NCBI RefSeq assembly: GCF_033842475.1
Contig: NZ_JAWXYB010000018.1
Span: 2,277,501-2,341,500 of the forward strand
From: Acidiphilium acidophilum
Lineage (GTDB): Bacteria > Pseudomonadota > Alphaproteobacteria > Acetobacterales > Acetobacteraceae
DNA length: 64,000 nucleotides
Direction of reading: 5' to 3'
Both the position numbers and the translations under genes were made by a program. The notes under the pieces are model-generated. The model was not told where the DNA came from. It did no database searches and saw only the letters and a program-made list of their open reading frames with translations. Shown piece by piece: positions 27,918 through 38,761 of the stretch (positions are counted from its first letter, which is position 1; every line of letters starts with the position of its first letter).

Positions 27918-29146
27918 CTCACGCCGAACGGCTCGACCGGCTGGCCGAAATTGCGGTCAGGATCGGGGTCAATGTCCAGAAGGGCCAGGAACTCGTCATC
28001 AATGCGCCGCTCGATGCGCGCGCGCTGGTCCAGCGGCTGGCCGCCCATGCCTATGATGCCGGGGCCGCACTGGTCGTGCCGCTGTTCGCCGACGATGTGA
28101 TCCAGCGCGCCCGGTTCATTCACGCCGACGAGGAGAGTTTCGATTTCGCCCCGTCATGGCTGTTCGACGGGGTGGCGAAAGCGCTTGATCAGGGGGCTGC
28201 GATGCTCAGCATTTCCGGCTCGGACCCGATGCTTCTGGCCGGGTGCGATCCATCGCGGATCGGCCGCGCCCAGCGCGCCGCCGCCGCCGCGATGAAGCCG
28301 ATGCGCAACATCATCAGCAGCTTCGCGACCAACTGGTCGATCCTGTCCTTCGCCACGCCGGGCTGGGCCGAATCGGTGTTTCCGGATGATGCGCCGGATG
28401 CGGCGGTCGGCAGATTGTGGGATGCGATCTTCAAGGTCAGCCGGATCGACGAGGCCGATCCGGTCGGGGCGTGGCAGGCCCATGTCGCGCGACTGCGCGA
28501 GCGGTGCGATACGCTGAATGGTCATCGATTTGCCGCGTTGCAGTTTCGCGGGCCGGGCACGGATTTGCGGGTTGGTCTCGCCACCGATCATCTCTGGGCC
28601 GGGGGTGCGGTCGAGGCGGCGAACGGGGCGGTCTGCATGCCGAACATGCCGACCGAGGAGGTTTTCACCATGCCCCACCGCGACAAGGTGGACGGCGTGG
28701 TCGCCGCGACCAAGCCGCTGGTGCATGGCGGATCGTTGATCGAGGGGATTTCGGTCCGGTTCGAGGCGGGGCGCATCGTCGAAGCGCATGCGAGCGCGGG
28801 ACAGGATGTGTTCCGCAGCCTGATCGGCACCGATGAGGGTGCCGCACGGCTCGGTGAAGTGGCGCTGGTTCCCGAAGCCTCGCCGGTTGCCCGCTCGGGG
28901 CTGATTTTCCGCAACACTCTGTTCGATGAGAATGCGGCCTGCCATATCGCGCTCGGTCAGGCGCTCGCGCTCAACATGAAGGGTGGGTGCGATGCGGCGC
29001 GGGGGGCCAATGAAAGCCTCATTCATATCGACTGGATGATCGGGTCGGGGCAGGTCGATGTCGATGGGGTGACTGCAACGGGCGCGGTTGTGCCGGTCAT
29101 GCGCGCGGGTGAATTCACCCTGCGACCTGTTTTGATATCGACATGA
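27914..29146 (+). CDS. Aminopeptidase, M29 (AmpS/AmpT) family
   Basis: A 410-residue metallo-aminopeptidase. The start is a TTG at 27914 overlapping the previous TGA, behind a strong AAGGAG seven nt upstream. Typical M29 segments: GVNVQKGQELVINAP near the N-terminus, metal ligands in NMPTEEVFTMPHRDKVDG, the GRIVEAHASAGQDVF segment and NESLIHIDWMIGS at the C-terminus. The 410-residue length fits the family. Confidence 0.94.
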   Translation: MTHAERLDRLAEIAVRIGVNVQKGQELVINAPLDARALVQRLAAHAYDAGAALVVPLFADDVIQRARFIHADEESFDFAPSWLFDGVAKALDQGAAMLSISGSDPMLLAGCDPSRIGRAQRAAAAAMKPMRNIISSFATNWSILSFATPGWAESVFPDDAPDAAVGRLWDAIFKVSRIDEADPVGAWQAHVARLRERCDTLNGHRFAALQFRGPGTDLRVGLATDHLWAGGAVEAANGAVCMPNMPTEEVFTMPHRDKVDGVVAATKPLVHGGSLIEGISVRFEAGRIVEAHASAGQDVFRSLIGTDEGAARLGEVALVPEASPVARSGLIFRNTLFDENAACHIALGQALALNMKGGCDAARGANESLIHIDWMIGSGQVDVDGVTATGAVVPVMRAGEFTLRPVLIST

Positions 29147-30004
29147 CATGAATTTCATTCGATTCGGCAGGATTGATTTAGGCGGCGGTTAACTTTTACG
29201 TTAGATACTAGGCTGATGATGATTTCAGCGCCGCTTCATGAGAGCCTGCCTTGACCCTGAAAGCGAATGCTTCCCTGCCCACAACAGCCCCCTTCGATGG
29301 GGGCTGCGGTGCCTGCCGGACCGGGACCTATGATGTTCCTCTGGCCATGGCGTTTCAGCCGATCGTGGATGTTGAGACCGGGGGCGTTTTCGCGTTCGAG
29401 GCGCTGGTTCGCGGCGTCGGCGGCGAGGGGGCGGCATCGGTGCTTGCGGGCGTCACGCCGGCGACGTTGTACGGGTTTGATCAGGCGTGCCGGATCACGG
29501 CGATCGAAACCGCCGCGGAACTGGGGCTGATCGCCCAGGGTGCCGCGCTTTCAATCAATTTCATGCCGAATGCGGTTTACGAGCCGAGGGCGTGCATTCG
29601 CGCCACGCTTCAGGCTGCGGCACGCGTCGGCTTTCCCACCGACCGGCTGATTTTCGAGATCACCGAGGTCGAGGCGGTGGCCGACCCGGATCATCTGAGC
29701 CGCATCGTTGCCGCGTATCGCGCCATGGGGTTCAGGACCGCGATCGATGATTTCGGGGCCGGTCATTCGAATTTGAATCTGCTCGCCCGGTTCCATCCCG
29801 ATCTGGTCAAACTGGATCGGGCCCTCATCGTGGGGATCGATCAGGACCGGGTGAGGCAGACGATCGTGCGGCATTGCGTAGCACTCTGCCGCGATCTCGG
29901 GATCGAGGTGATCGCCGAAGGGATCGAAACCGCCGCGGAATATGCCACGCTGGTGGAATTCGGCGTCGGGTTGATCCAGGGCTATCTTGTGGCGCGTCCC
30001 GGTT

Positions 30005-32169
<2,165 letters not shown>

Positions 32170-32195
32170 TCACATACGAAAAAAGGGTTCATGCG

Positions 32196-32223
32196 AAAAA
32201 AAAGGTCGGCGCGAGCCGACCTT
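32196..32223 (-). terminator. Intrinsic terminator after rplU-rpmA
   Basis: A perfect 9-bp stem (AAGGTCGGC at 32202-32210 and GCCGACCTT at 32215-32223) with a GCGA-type loop. On the minus strand it is followed directly by eight T residues (bases 32196-32203). It lies between rpmA (stop 32248) and obgE (start 32163) and should end or attenuate ribosomal-protein transcripts. Confidence 0.85.
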
Positions 32224-32247
32224 CCCCGAACCCGACAGGAGGTCGGC

Positions 32248-32517
32248 TTACTCGGCGGCGATGGCCAGCGGCTCGACCGAAACCGAGACCCGGCCTTCGG
32301 CGCGGCGCGCGAACTTCACGCGGCCATCGACCAGGGCGAAAATCGTGTGATCGCGACCGAGGCCGACATTGGTGCCCGGCTTCACCTTGGTGCCGCGCTG
32401 GCGGATGATGATGTTGCCCGCGACGACCTGCTCGTCACCGAATTTTTTCACGCCGAGACGACGCCCGGCCGAGTCGCGGCCATTGCGGGATGAACCGCCG
32501 GCTTTTTTATGTGCCAT
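32248..32517 (-). CDS. rpmA: 50S ribosomal protein bL27
   Basis: An 89-residue ribosomal protein near the peptidyl-transferase centre. It begins [15 protein letters not shown] and continues with [20 protein letters not shown] and RQRGTK, all bL27 signatures. It follows rplU in the standard rplU-rpmA-obgE order, 15 nt after the rplU stop. The C-terminus is highly conserved in type ([15 protein letters not shown]). Confidence 0.97.
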   Translation of the reverse strand: MAHKKAGGSSRNGRDSAGRRLGVKKFGDEQVVAGNIIIRQRGTKVKPGTNVGLGRDHTIFALVDGRVKFARRAEGRVSVSVEPLAIAAE

Positions 32518-32532
32518 GGTAAACTCCTATGA

Positions 32533-32847
32533 TCAGGCGGCGTTGATGCCGGACACCCGCAGCACGGTCACGTGCTGGCGGTGGCCGTTTTTGCGGCGGC
32601 TGTTCTGCCGGCGGCGCTTTTTGAAGATGATGACCTTGTCCAGCCGGTCCTGCGCGATCACGGTCGCGGTGACGGTGGCACCTTCGACGATCGGCTTGCC
32701 GAGGGTAACGCCCGCTTCGCCGCCCAGGGCCAGAACATCGGTGAAGGTGACCGTGCTGCCGGCCTCGGCTTCGAGCTTTTCAACCTTCAGCACGGCGTCG
32801 GGAACGACGCGGTATTGTTTTCCGCCGGTGCGGATCACTGCGAACAT
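32533..32847 (-). CDS. rplU: 50S ribosomal protein bL21
   Basis: A 104-residue ribosomal protein. The frame is open to 32877, but the ATG at 32847 gives the canonical start [13 protein letters not shown]. The C-terminal half has [21 protein letters not shown], the standard rRNA-binding signature. First gene of the rplU-rpmA pair. Confidence 0.97.
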   Translation of the reverse strand: MFAVIRTGGKQYRVVPDAVLKVEKLEAEAGSTVTFTDVLALGGEAGVTLGKPIVEGATVTATVIAQDRLDKVIIFKKRRRQNSRRKNGHRQHVTVLRVSGINAA

Positions 32848-33033
32848 CGATAGGGTCCAATTCTGGCTACGCGCCACGAGGGCATTGAGTCACGAACAAC
32901 AGGCACGAACATCAAGATGGGCGACGGTCAAAGGGAAGGCGCGCGAAACCTTGCGGCATCGCGGCGATGGCGGGGTTATAGCCGGACGGGCGGCGAAGTC
33001 AAACGAAAGGGTGGCGGCTGGCGCAGGCCCTGC

Positions 33034-36000
33034 TCACGCCGCCAGCACCCGCGCCGGGACCGGGGCGACCGCTTTGGCCAGTGCCGGATCGACCTGCTGC
33101 GTGCCGTATCCGGCTGCGATGAACCCCTGCCCTGCCAGTGCGGCCTGATGGAACGCCGTTTCGTTCGCGTGGAGATCGAGAATCGCCGTGGCGATCGCCC
33201 CGGCATCGTCGCCGATCAGGCGAACGAGGTCGGGCGGCAGAGCGAGGCCTTCCGCCGCGACCGGGCTCATGACACAGGGCAGACCTGCGGCGAGACTGTC
33301 CAGCACTTTGCCCTTGATCCCGGCACCGAACCGCAAGGGGGCGACCGATAGCCGGATTCCGTCGAAAAACCCGGGGAGGTCTTCGACCTGACCGCAGAGT
33401 TCGAGTTGGGGGATTCGCCCGGCCCAGCGGATCAGGCTGGAGGGGACGGCGCTGCCGGCGAGCTTCAGCTTGATATCGGGAGCTGCCTGCCAGACCAGCG
33501 GCATGATCTGGTCGATCAGCCAGTCCACCGCATCGAGGTTGGGCATGTGGCCGAAATGCCCGACGAAACCGACACCGCTGCGCGCTCCGAAACCGGCCGG
33601 GGGGCTGCCGATGGCGACCTCCCACGGCACGACCTGCACGGCAAGCTCCGGCATGGCGGCGAGCAGGATGTTCCGTTCGACCGGAGAATGGGTGATCACG
33701 GCATCGACCATGCGCATCGCCATGAAATCGCGCATGCGGAGGCTGCGGGCCTGATCGGCCAGCGCCGGCCATTGTTCCAGCGCGGCCTGGCGCGCGAGGC
33801 GCAGCCAGTGCAGATCGGCCACGGCGTAGACCAGCCTTGCGTGCGGGCAGTGGCGCCGTGCCATGCCGGCGTAAGCCTCGGCATTGGCGAGGCGATGGAG
33901 ATAGATCAGGTCGTAATCGGTGCCGCCGCCGCGCAGCACGTCCTCGACCGTGCTGACGGCGGGCAGGCCGTGGACCAGGATGCCCCGGGCGGTGAGCGCC
34001 GCCGTGAGGGTCGCGTCGATGGCGGGGGTCGCGGGCACGAACTCGACCTGAAAGCCGAGGCGGCGCAGCGATGCCATATGGGAGAGGATCGCATTCGATC
34101 CGGCGTCACGCCGGGCATCGGGCAAGGTGTCGTCGATCACCAGGGCGCGACGCGATCCGTGCCGGGGGCGGGCGTTCCGGCTGGCGGGGGATGCGGCGGC
34201 CCGCATCCGGCGGCCGCGCACCGATTGCATGGCCTGGGTGAGATCGTTGAGCATGGCATCGAACTCGGTCACCGTCGCGGCTGCCGCGAGGCCGATTTCG
34301 GTGATGCGCGAGAGGGCGTCCCGCGCGTCGCCGAAGGTCGATAGCGGGGGGACGAGGACGGGCGAGCCGGTCAGTTCCTGGTGATCGCTCACCCGGCGGA
34401 TATGCAATTCGTGCGGCTGGTCCGGGGCCAGGGCGATCGGCAGGGCGAGGTCGAACCCGGCGCAGCCATCGCCCAGTCCCGCATCGACGATGTCCTGACG
34501 GAACGATTGGGCGAGGAAGCGCATGATCAGGGCTTCGCCGTCGAGCAGTTCGAGCTCGACCGGTTCGGCCGGGTTCGCCTGATCGATCGCCCAGCCGGTG
34601 ATGCGGTTGCGGAGCGCCTGATCGACAAAGCCGATCAGCGGGCCGGGGACCGGGGCCTGCTCGATCCCGGCACGGACGGCGATGGCGCGGCGGATGTGCT
34701 CGACCTGCAATCCGCCCTCGTGGCGCGGGGCGCAGAAGGTCCAGGACGGGCGGGAATCCTGCGGGTAGAGGGTCCGGAAGGTATCGACGTTCTGGAACAG
34801 CATGCGGCTGTCGCAATCGACGAAGCTCTCGGCTGCCGCACCTTCGGCGAAGATCACCTCGTGGGTTTCGAGCTCGATATGAACGTAGTTTACGGGGTCG
34901 ATATCGTCGGCGATCAGCACACTGACGCCGTTGACGAGGGAAGCTGCCGGGATCAGCACGCCGGAGAGATAGAGTGCATGATCGGCGGACACCAGGAGGT
35001 CGCGGCGGGGAATTCCATCGGCCAGGGCGCCGGCGCGAAACCGGATCGGCCGGGTGCGGGGGTTGGCGCGGGCGGCGACACGGCTGTAGTTGCGCCGGCC
35101 GATCCATTTGATCGGCTTGAAACTGCCGTTCAGGGTCCGGACGAGGTCGCCGATTTCGAGACATTCGACCCTGACCGCGCCGATCTTGGTCTCGATCATG
35201 GTGCCCGCAAGATAGCAGGGGGCGGCGGAGAGCGCGATTTCGGTGGTGTTGCCGGCGGATGAGACCGTGAAATCGGCGGTGGTGAAGGTTCCGAGCAGAT
35301 CGAGGGTTTCGGTGGTGACGCCGTTGCTCAGCACGAGGCCGGTGCCGGTGACGAAGCTGGCGCTGGTCGCGCCGAAGCCGGTGAGGTCAAGCACATCGGT
35401 GCCGCTGAAGCCGGCGATGGTCTGGCCGGCGGCGAGGCCTGCGGCATCGCCACTGAGGGTGCGTGACGCGCCGGTTGCGAAGGTGATGTCGTTGAAGCCG
35501 GTGAAGCTGGTGCCGAGGCCGGTGAGGGCCACGGCCGATGTGCCTGCGAGATCGAGCACGTCAGCCACCGTGCTGTTCGCCGCGACGGCGCCGGTGAACA
35601 CCGCGCCGGCGTCGGCGATCAGGGTGGCGGCGATGCTGCCGAACACGATGGCATCGCCGGTTGCGCCGTTCGTCGCACCGATGCCACCCGCGCCGCCGCC
35701 GATTGTGCCCGCGTTCAGCAGGGTTCCGCCATCGAGATAGACGCCGGTGCCCCCGGCGCCGCCGGTGCCGGTGCGGCTCAGAACCCCGAGAATGTCGTTA
35801 TAGCCGCCGGCCCCGCCGGTGCCGCCCGCGATGCTGGCCGCATTGTCGAGATAGCCGCCGCCGGAGACGATCGCGCCGGTGCCGCCGTTCCCGCCGGTGC
35901 CCGCCGCGCCGAGCGCCGAGATCAGGTTGGTTCCGCCGATGCCCCCGGTGCCGCCGAGCACGATGCCGGTGTTGCCGAAGCGATCGGCGGTGGCATCGAT

Positions 36001-36537
36001 CACGAGGGCCGCGCCGCCGTTGCCGCCGGCACCCGGTGCGTCGTTACCCAGCAGCGACACGGCGTTGGTACCGCCCTCGCCACCCGCGCCGCCTGCGAGG
36101 GTTCCGCTATTGGTCACATCCGCAGTCGCCGCCTGACCGTAGAGGCCGATGCCGCCGGTACCGCCTGCGGTGGCACCGAGCAGGTTGAGCACGCTGACCA
36201 CTTCGCTCGCGCCGGACCCACCGGCACCGCCGGCGATTGCGCCGGTACTTGCGATGGTCGCACCCGCGCCTTTCAGATCCACCCCATCCCCGCCGGTGCC
36301 ACCAAGCGCGCCGCCGAGCCCGAGCAGACCCGCACTGCCTGTGCCCCCGGTACCGGCGAGGATCGAGCCGTCGTTGATAATGGAGACGGCTGTTTGACTA
36401 GACGGATCATAGAGAGCGACGGCACCGGTGCCCGTGACATCGATCGCTCCACTGCCGGTGATCGAGATCGCTCCGGTATAGGTTCCGGTGCCGAGCGTGA
36501 CGGTATTGGTCACGGTGGTATTGATCACACTCGTCAT
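33034..36537 (-). CDS. Giant fusion: beta-repeat adhesin + Hint domain + glycosyltransferase
   Basis: A 1167-residue protein with four parts. Residues about 1-435 are Gly/Ala/Thr-rich beta-strand repeats of the adhesin type (GGTGG and GGAGG blocks about 60-290). Residues about 441-585 form a Hint (Hedgehog/intein) domain: Cys441 in APCYLAGTMIET, VECLEIGDLVRT, LLVSADHALYL and YVHIELETHEVIFAEGA. About 635-725 is a beta-sandwich-like segment with ITGWAIDQ. About 796-1150 is a GT4-type glycosyltransferase with GFVGHFGHMPNLDAVDWLI and APLRFGAGIKGKVLDSLAAG. There is no clear signal peptide. The ATG at 36537 has AGGAGG at 36545-36550 (7-nt spacing). Hint autoprocessing could separate the halves; this is inferred. 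Confidence 0.85.
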   Translation of the reverse strand: MTSVINTTVTNTVTLGTGTYTGAISITGSGAIDVTGTGAVALYDPSSQTAVSIINDGSILAGTGGTGSAGLLGLGGALGGTGGDGVDLKGAGATIASTGAIAGGAGGSGASEVVSVLNLLGATAGGTGGIGLYGQAATADVTNSGTLAGGAGGEGGTNAVSLLGNDAPGAGGNGGAALVIDATADRFGNTGIVLGGTGGIGGTNLISALGAAGTGGNGGTGAIVSGGGYLDNAASIAGGTGGAGGYNDILGVLSRTGTGGAGGTGVYLDGGTLLNAGTIGGGAGGIGATNGATGDAIVFGSIAATLIADAGAVFTGAVAANSTVADVLDLAGTSAVALTGLGTSFTGFNDITFATGASRTLSGDAAGLAAGQTIAGFSGTDVLDLTGFGATSASFVTGTGLVLSNGVTTETLDLLGTFTTADFTVSSAGNTTEIALSAAPCYLAGTMIETKIGAVRVECLEIGDLVRTLNGSFKPIKWIGRRNYSRVAARANPRTRPIRFRAGALADGIPRRDLLVSADHALYLSGVLIPAASLVNGVSVLIADDIDPVNYVHIELETHEVIFAEGAAAESFVDCDSRMLFQNVDTFRTLYPQDSRPSWTFCAPRHEGGLQVEHIRRAIAVRAGIEQAPVPGPLIGFVDQALRNRITGWAIDQANPAEPVELELLDGEALIMRFLAQSFRQDIVDAGLGDGCAGFDLALPIALAPDQPHELHIRRVSDHQELTGSPVLVPPLSTFGDARDALSRITEIGLAAAATVTEFDAMLNDLTQAMQSVRGRRMRAAASPASRNARPRHGSRRALVIDDTLPDARRDAGSNAILSHMASLRRLGFQVEFVPATPAIDATLTAALTARGILVHGLPAVSTVEDVLRGGGTDYDLIYLHRLANAEAYAGMARRHCPHARLVYAVADLHWLRLARQAALEQWPALADQARSLRMRDFMAMRMVDAVITHSPVERNILLAAMPELAVQVVPWEVAIGSPPAGFGARSGVGFVGHFGHMPNLDAVDWLIDQIMPLVWQAAPDIKLKLAGSAVPSSLIRWAGRIPQLELCGQVEDLPGFFDGIRLSVAPLRFGAGIKGKVLDSLAAGLPCVMSPVAAEGLALPPDLVRLIGDDAGAIATAILDLHANETAFHQAALAGQGFIAAGYGTQQVDPALAKAVAPVPARVLAA

Positions 36538-36863
36538 TCAACGACCTCCTGAACTGCAACTTTAAATTGGTGTTTGTTGAGTCAACAATAAGAAAAACCC
36601 GTTAAAGTTGTCAATCAGTAATTTAAACAACTTCTGATCCGGTCATCGACCAAATAATTAGTGATCTAATGTTTTTACAAGGAGCGGTCGTTTCGCGACC
36701 GGAGAAGGTCAGCGCTCCCGACCACTTGAAACTACTGCCTTGATTTGGCTTGTAAATATCGCGTACGACGAGGATTAGTAACAGGTATTTTTTACACTAA
36801 ATACCTTGCTACCCATTGGACTTTTAAAATAAAAAGCAACCGGAAGGTGCCCGCCTGAGTTGA
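36538..36863. other. AT-rich intergenic region upstream of the adhesin fusion
   Basis: A 326-bp stretch without a gene, noticeably richer in A and T than its surroundings. It carries three inverted repeats: TTGTTGA-G-TCAACAA at 36574-36588, CGGTCG...CGACCG at 36685-36701 and GGTATTT...AAATACC at 36784-36805. It must hold the promoter of the fusion gene and the end of the methyltransferase transcript. No convincing -35/-10 pair stands out. Confidence 0.6.
36574..36588. promoter_or_regulatory. Palindromic operator candidate upstream of adhesin fusion
   Basis: TTGTTGA-G-TCAACAA: perfect 7-bp arms around one base, 37-51 bp before the ATG of the fusion gene and next to an AT-rich stretch. This is the size and form of a dimeric repressor site. 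The regulator is unknown. Confidence 0.45.
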
Positions 36864-37697
36864 TCAGGAACAGTGGGCGGTGATCAGATGTATTGTGGCG
36901 CGCATTCGGGCTGATTTATCGGCGTAGCCGGGCAAGGCGTCGCGGAATGAGGCGAGCAGTTCGGCGCGGGTGGTGGCATCGGCGTCTTTTTCGTCGAGCA
37001 GGGCGCCGGCAGGGCCCATTGTGGCGGCGACCTCGGCTTCTTGATCGAGGGAGCGGCCCAACAGGGTGACGGGTTCGGCGCGCACCGTGGCGTGGGTGAA
37101 GCCGGCGCGGGCCAAGGTTTCGGTGACGAAGGCGGGATCGTCTAAGCCGAGCGGGCCGGGCGCGTGGGGGCGGCGGGGTTTGGGCGGACCAAGCCGGTCG
37201 ATCGCGAGGCCGAGCGGCACCGACCAGTGCGGGTTGTCCGCGATCGGGGCCCAGGCGACGCAGACCAGCCGCGCTCCCGGTTTGAGGGCGCGGCGCAGAT
37301 TGGTGAAGGCGGCGACGGGGTCTTCGAAGAACATGATGCCGAAGCGCGAGGTGAGCAGGTCGAAATTGTGGGGGAAGGCTGCGGTTGCGGCGTCGGCTTC
37401 GGTGAGGGTGGCGTTGGGGTGGCCGGCCAGTCGGATGCGCGCGATGTCGAGCATGGGTTTGGAGACATCGACCGCGACGATATGGCCGGTGGGGCCGACC
37501 GCATCGGCCAGCCGGGCGGTGGTGGTGCCGGTGCCGCAGCCGATTTCGAGGATGCGCTCGCCGGGGCGCGGCTGGGCGCGGGCGAGCAGCATGTCCTCGA
37601 TGCCGGAGAGGCGGGATTCCATCGAGGCCTGGACGCGGACCCATTTCGGGCCCGCGACCTCGTTCCAGTAGTCGATCTGCCGGGAATTATCCGTCAC
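36864..37697 (-). CDS. Class I SAM-dependent methyltransferase
   Basis: A 277-residue methyltransferase of the UbiE/type-11 group. The SAM site reads ILEIGCGTGTTTARLA, followed by IVAVDVSKPMLDIA, FDLLTSRFGIMFF and GARLVCVAW. Substrate is not predictable. Its ATG overlaps the stop of the ferritin-like gene (ATGA at 37694), so both are translated from one message and probably work together. Confidence 0.9.
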   Translation of the reverse strand: MTDNSRQIDYWNEVAGPKWVRVQASMESRLSGIEDMLLARAQPRPGERILEIGCGTGTTTARLADAVGPTGHIVAVDVSKPMLDIARIRLAGHPNATLTEADAATAAFPHNFDLLTSRFGIMFFEDPVAAFTNLRRALKPGARLVCVAWAPIADNPHWSVPLGLAIDRLGPPKPRRPHAPGPLGLDDPAFVTETLARAGFTHATVRAEPVTLLGRSLDQEAEVAATMGPAGALLDEKDADATTRAELLASFRDALPGYADKSARMRATIHLITAHCS

Positions 37698-38677
37698 GCG
37701 GGCTGGGCGGCGGATTTGGTCTTCCTGCTGGCGGGGACCAGTTTGAGCGCGAGGCGGACGAGGTTTGGGAAGGTGGTCGGGCGGAGGAGGCGGCGGTCGT
37801 AGCCGGAGAAGCGGCGGTCGTTTTCCTCAAGGCAGATCCGCAACAGGTCGAGCACCTTGATGTCTTCGTTGCTGACCGATTTCGAGCCGTTGACGGTGAA
37901 GTTGTTGTCCTGCGGCTTGCCTTTGCCATCGTCGATGCCGCGGGCGATGCCGATGCGCTCCCAGCCGAGGAAGGCATAGACCGCGGCGACGCGCAATTCG
38001 AACCAGGCGCGTTTGTGCAGCGGGAGGTTGGCGCGGTGCCATGCGACCCAGTTGGCGAACAGCAGGATGTGGCGGCATTCCTCCTGAATGACGGGCTCGA
38101 AGGTCTCGACCAGTTCGGCGGGGAAGAAGCCGGAGCGTTTGGCGAGTTCGAACAGGCCGAAGGCGAAGAAACTGTCGATGCATTCGGAATAGCCGGTGAC
38201 CATGTAGGCCCATTCGGCGTCGCGCGGTTCGACATAGGCAGGTTCGGGGTCGAGAGGGATTTCATAGACTTCGACCAGGCGGGAGAGAACCTCCTTGTGG
38301 CGGTTTTCCTCCCAGCCGTTCAATTCGATGGTTTTGGCCATATCGGGGTCGATCGCCATGAGCTGGCGGGCGTAGGCGGCCATGCGCAGGCGGGCTTTGC
38401 CTTCGGTTTGGACCGCGATGTCCCAGATCGGCAGGGAGGTGATCTTGTTGCGGGTCTCGGGGTCGAGTTTGGGCCAGGCGAGGACCGAGGGTTTGTACGG
38501 GTTGAAGGTTTCGTGGAACATGTCGCACATCGCGCGCTTGTGCGCTTCCGAGCCGGGTTTGATCGGGCCGGGTTGCTTGCTGGTCCAGAACCTTGCGGTG
38601 CGGTCGGCGGCATCGACGGTTTCGGGGGGGATGCGCGAAAGATCGGGCATCGAAAGATCGGGGGTCGCAACGCTCAT
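37694..38677 (-). CDS. Ferritin-like diiron protein
   Basis: A roughly 327-residue soluble helical protein. Two metal-binding pairs are visible: GWEENRHKEV (ExxH, about 125) and IQEECRHILLF (ExxxH/ExxH type, about 195), plus Glu residues between them, giving a ferritin-like diiron site. The ATG at 38677 was chosen for an AAGGA site; the frame is open to 38746. It lies immediately before the methyltransferase with a coupled overlap. I cannot name the reaction; an oxygenase or hydroxylase role is plausible. Confidence 0.82.
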   Translation of the reverse strand: MSVATPDLSMPDLSRIPPETVDAADRTARFWTSKQPGPIKPGSEAHKRAMCDMFHETFNPYKPSVLAWPKLDPETRNKITSLPIWDIAVQTEGKARLRMAAYARQLMAIDPDMAKTIELNGWEENRHKEVLSRLVEVYEIPLDPEPAYVEPRDAEWAYMVTGYSECIDSFFAFGLFELAKRSGFFPAELVETFEPVIQEECRHILLFANWVAWHRANLPLHKRAWFELRVAAVYAFLGWERIGIARGIDDGKGKPQDNNFTVNGSKSVSNEDIKVLDLLRICLEENDRRFSGYDRRLLRPTTFPNLVRLALKLVPASRKTKSAAQPA

Positions 38678-38761
38678 CGGAGGATCGTCCTTGTTGGCGG
38701 TTCGATTTGTTCTGCGAGAGTTTAGGCCCGTGGGCGGGATGTTCAAGCCGTGGGATGCGCG

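Noticed and set aside
35650-36370. CRISPR-like or satellite repeats in the adhesin region
   Set aside because: The repeated GCC/GGC pattern encodes Gly-rich protein repeats (GGTGG/GGAGG) of varying spacing and has no conserved repeat-spacer structure.
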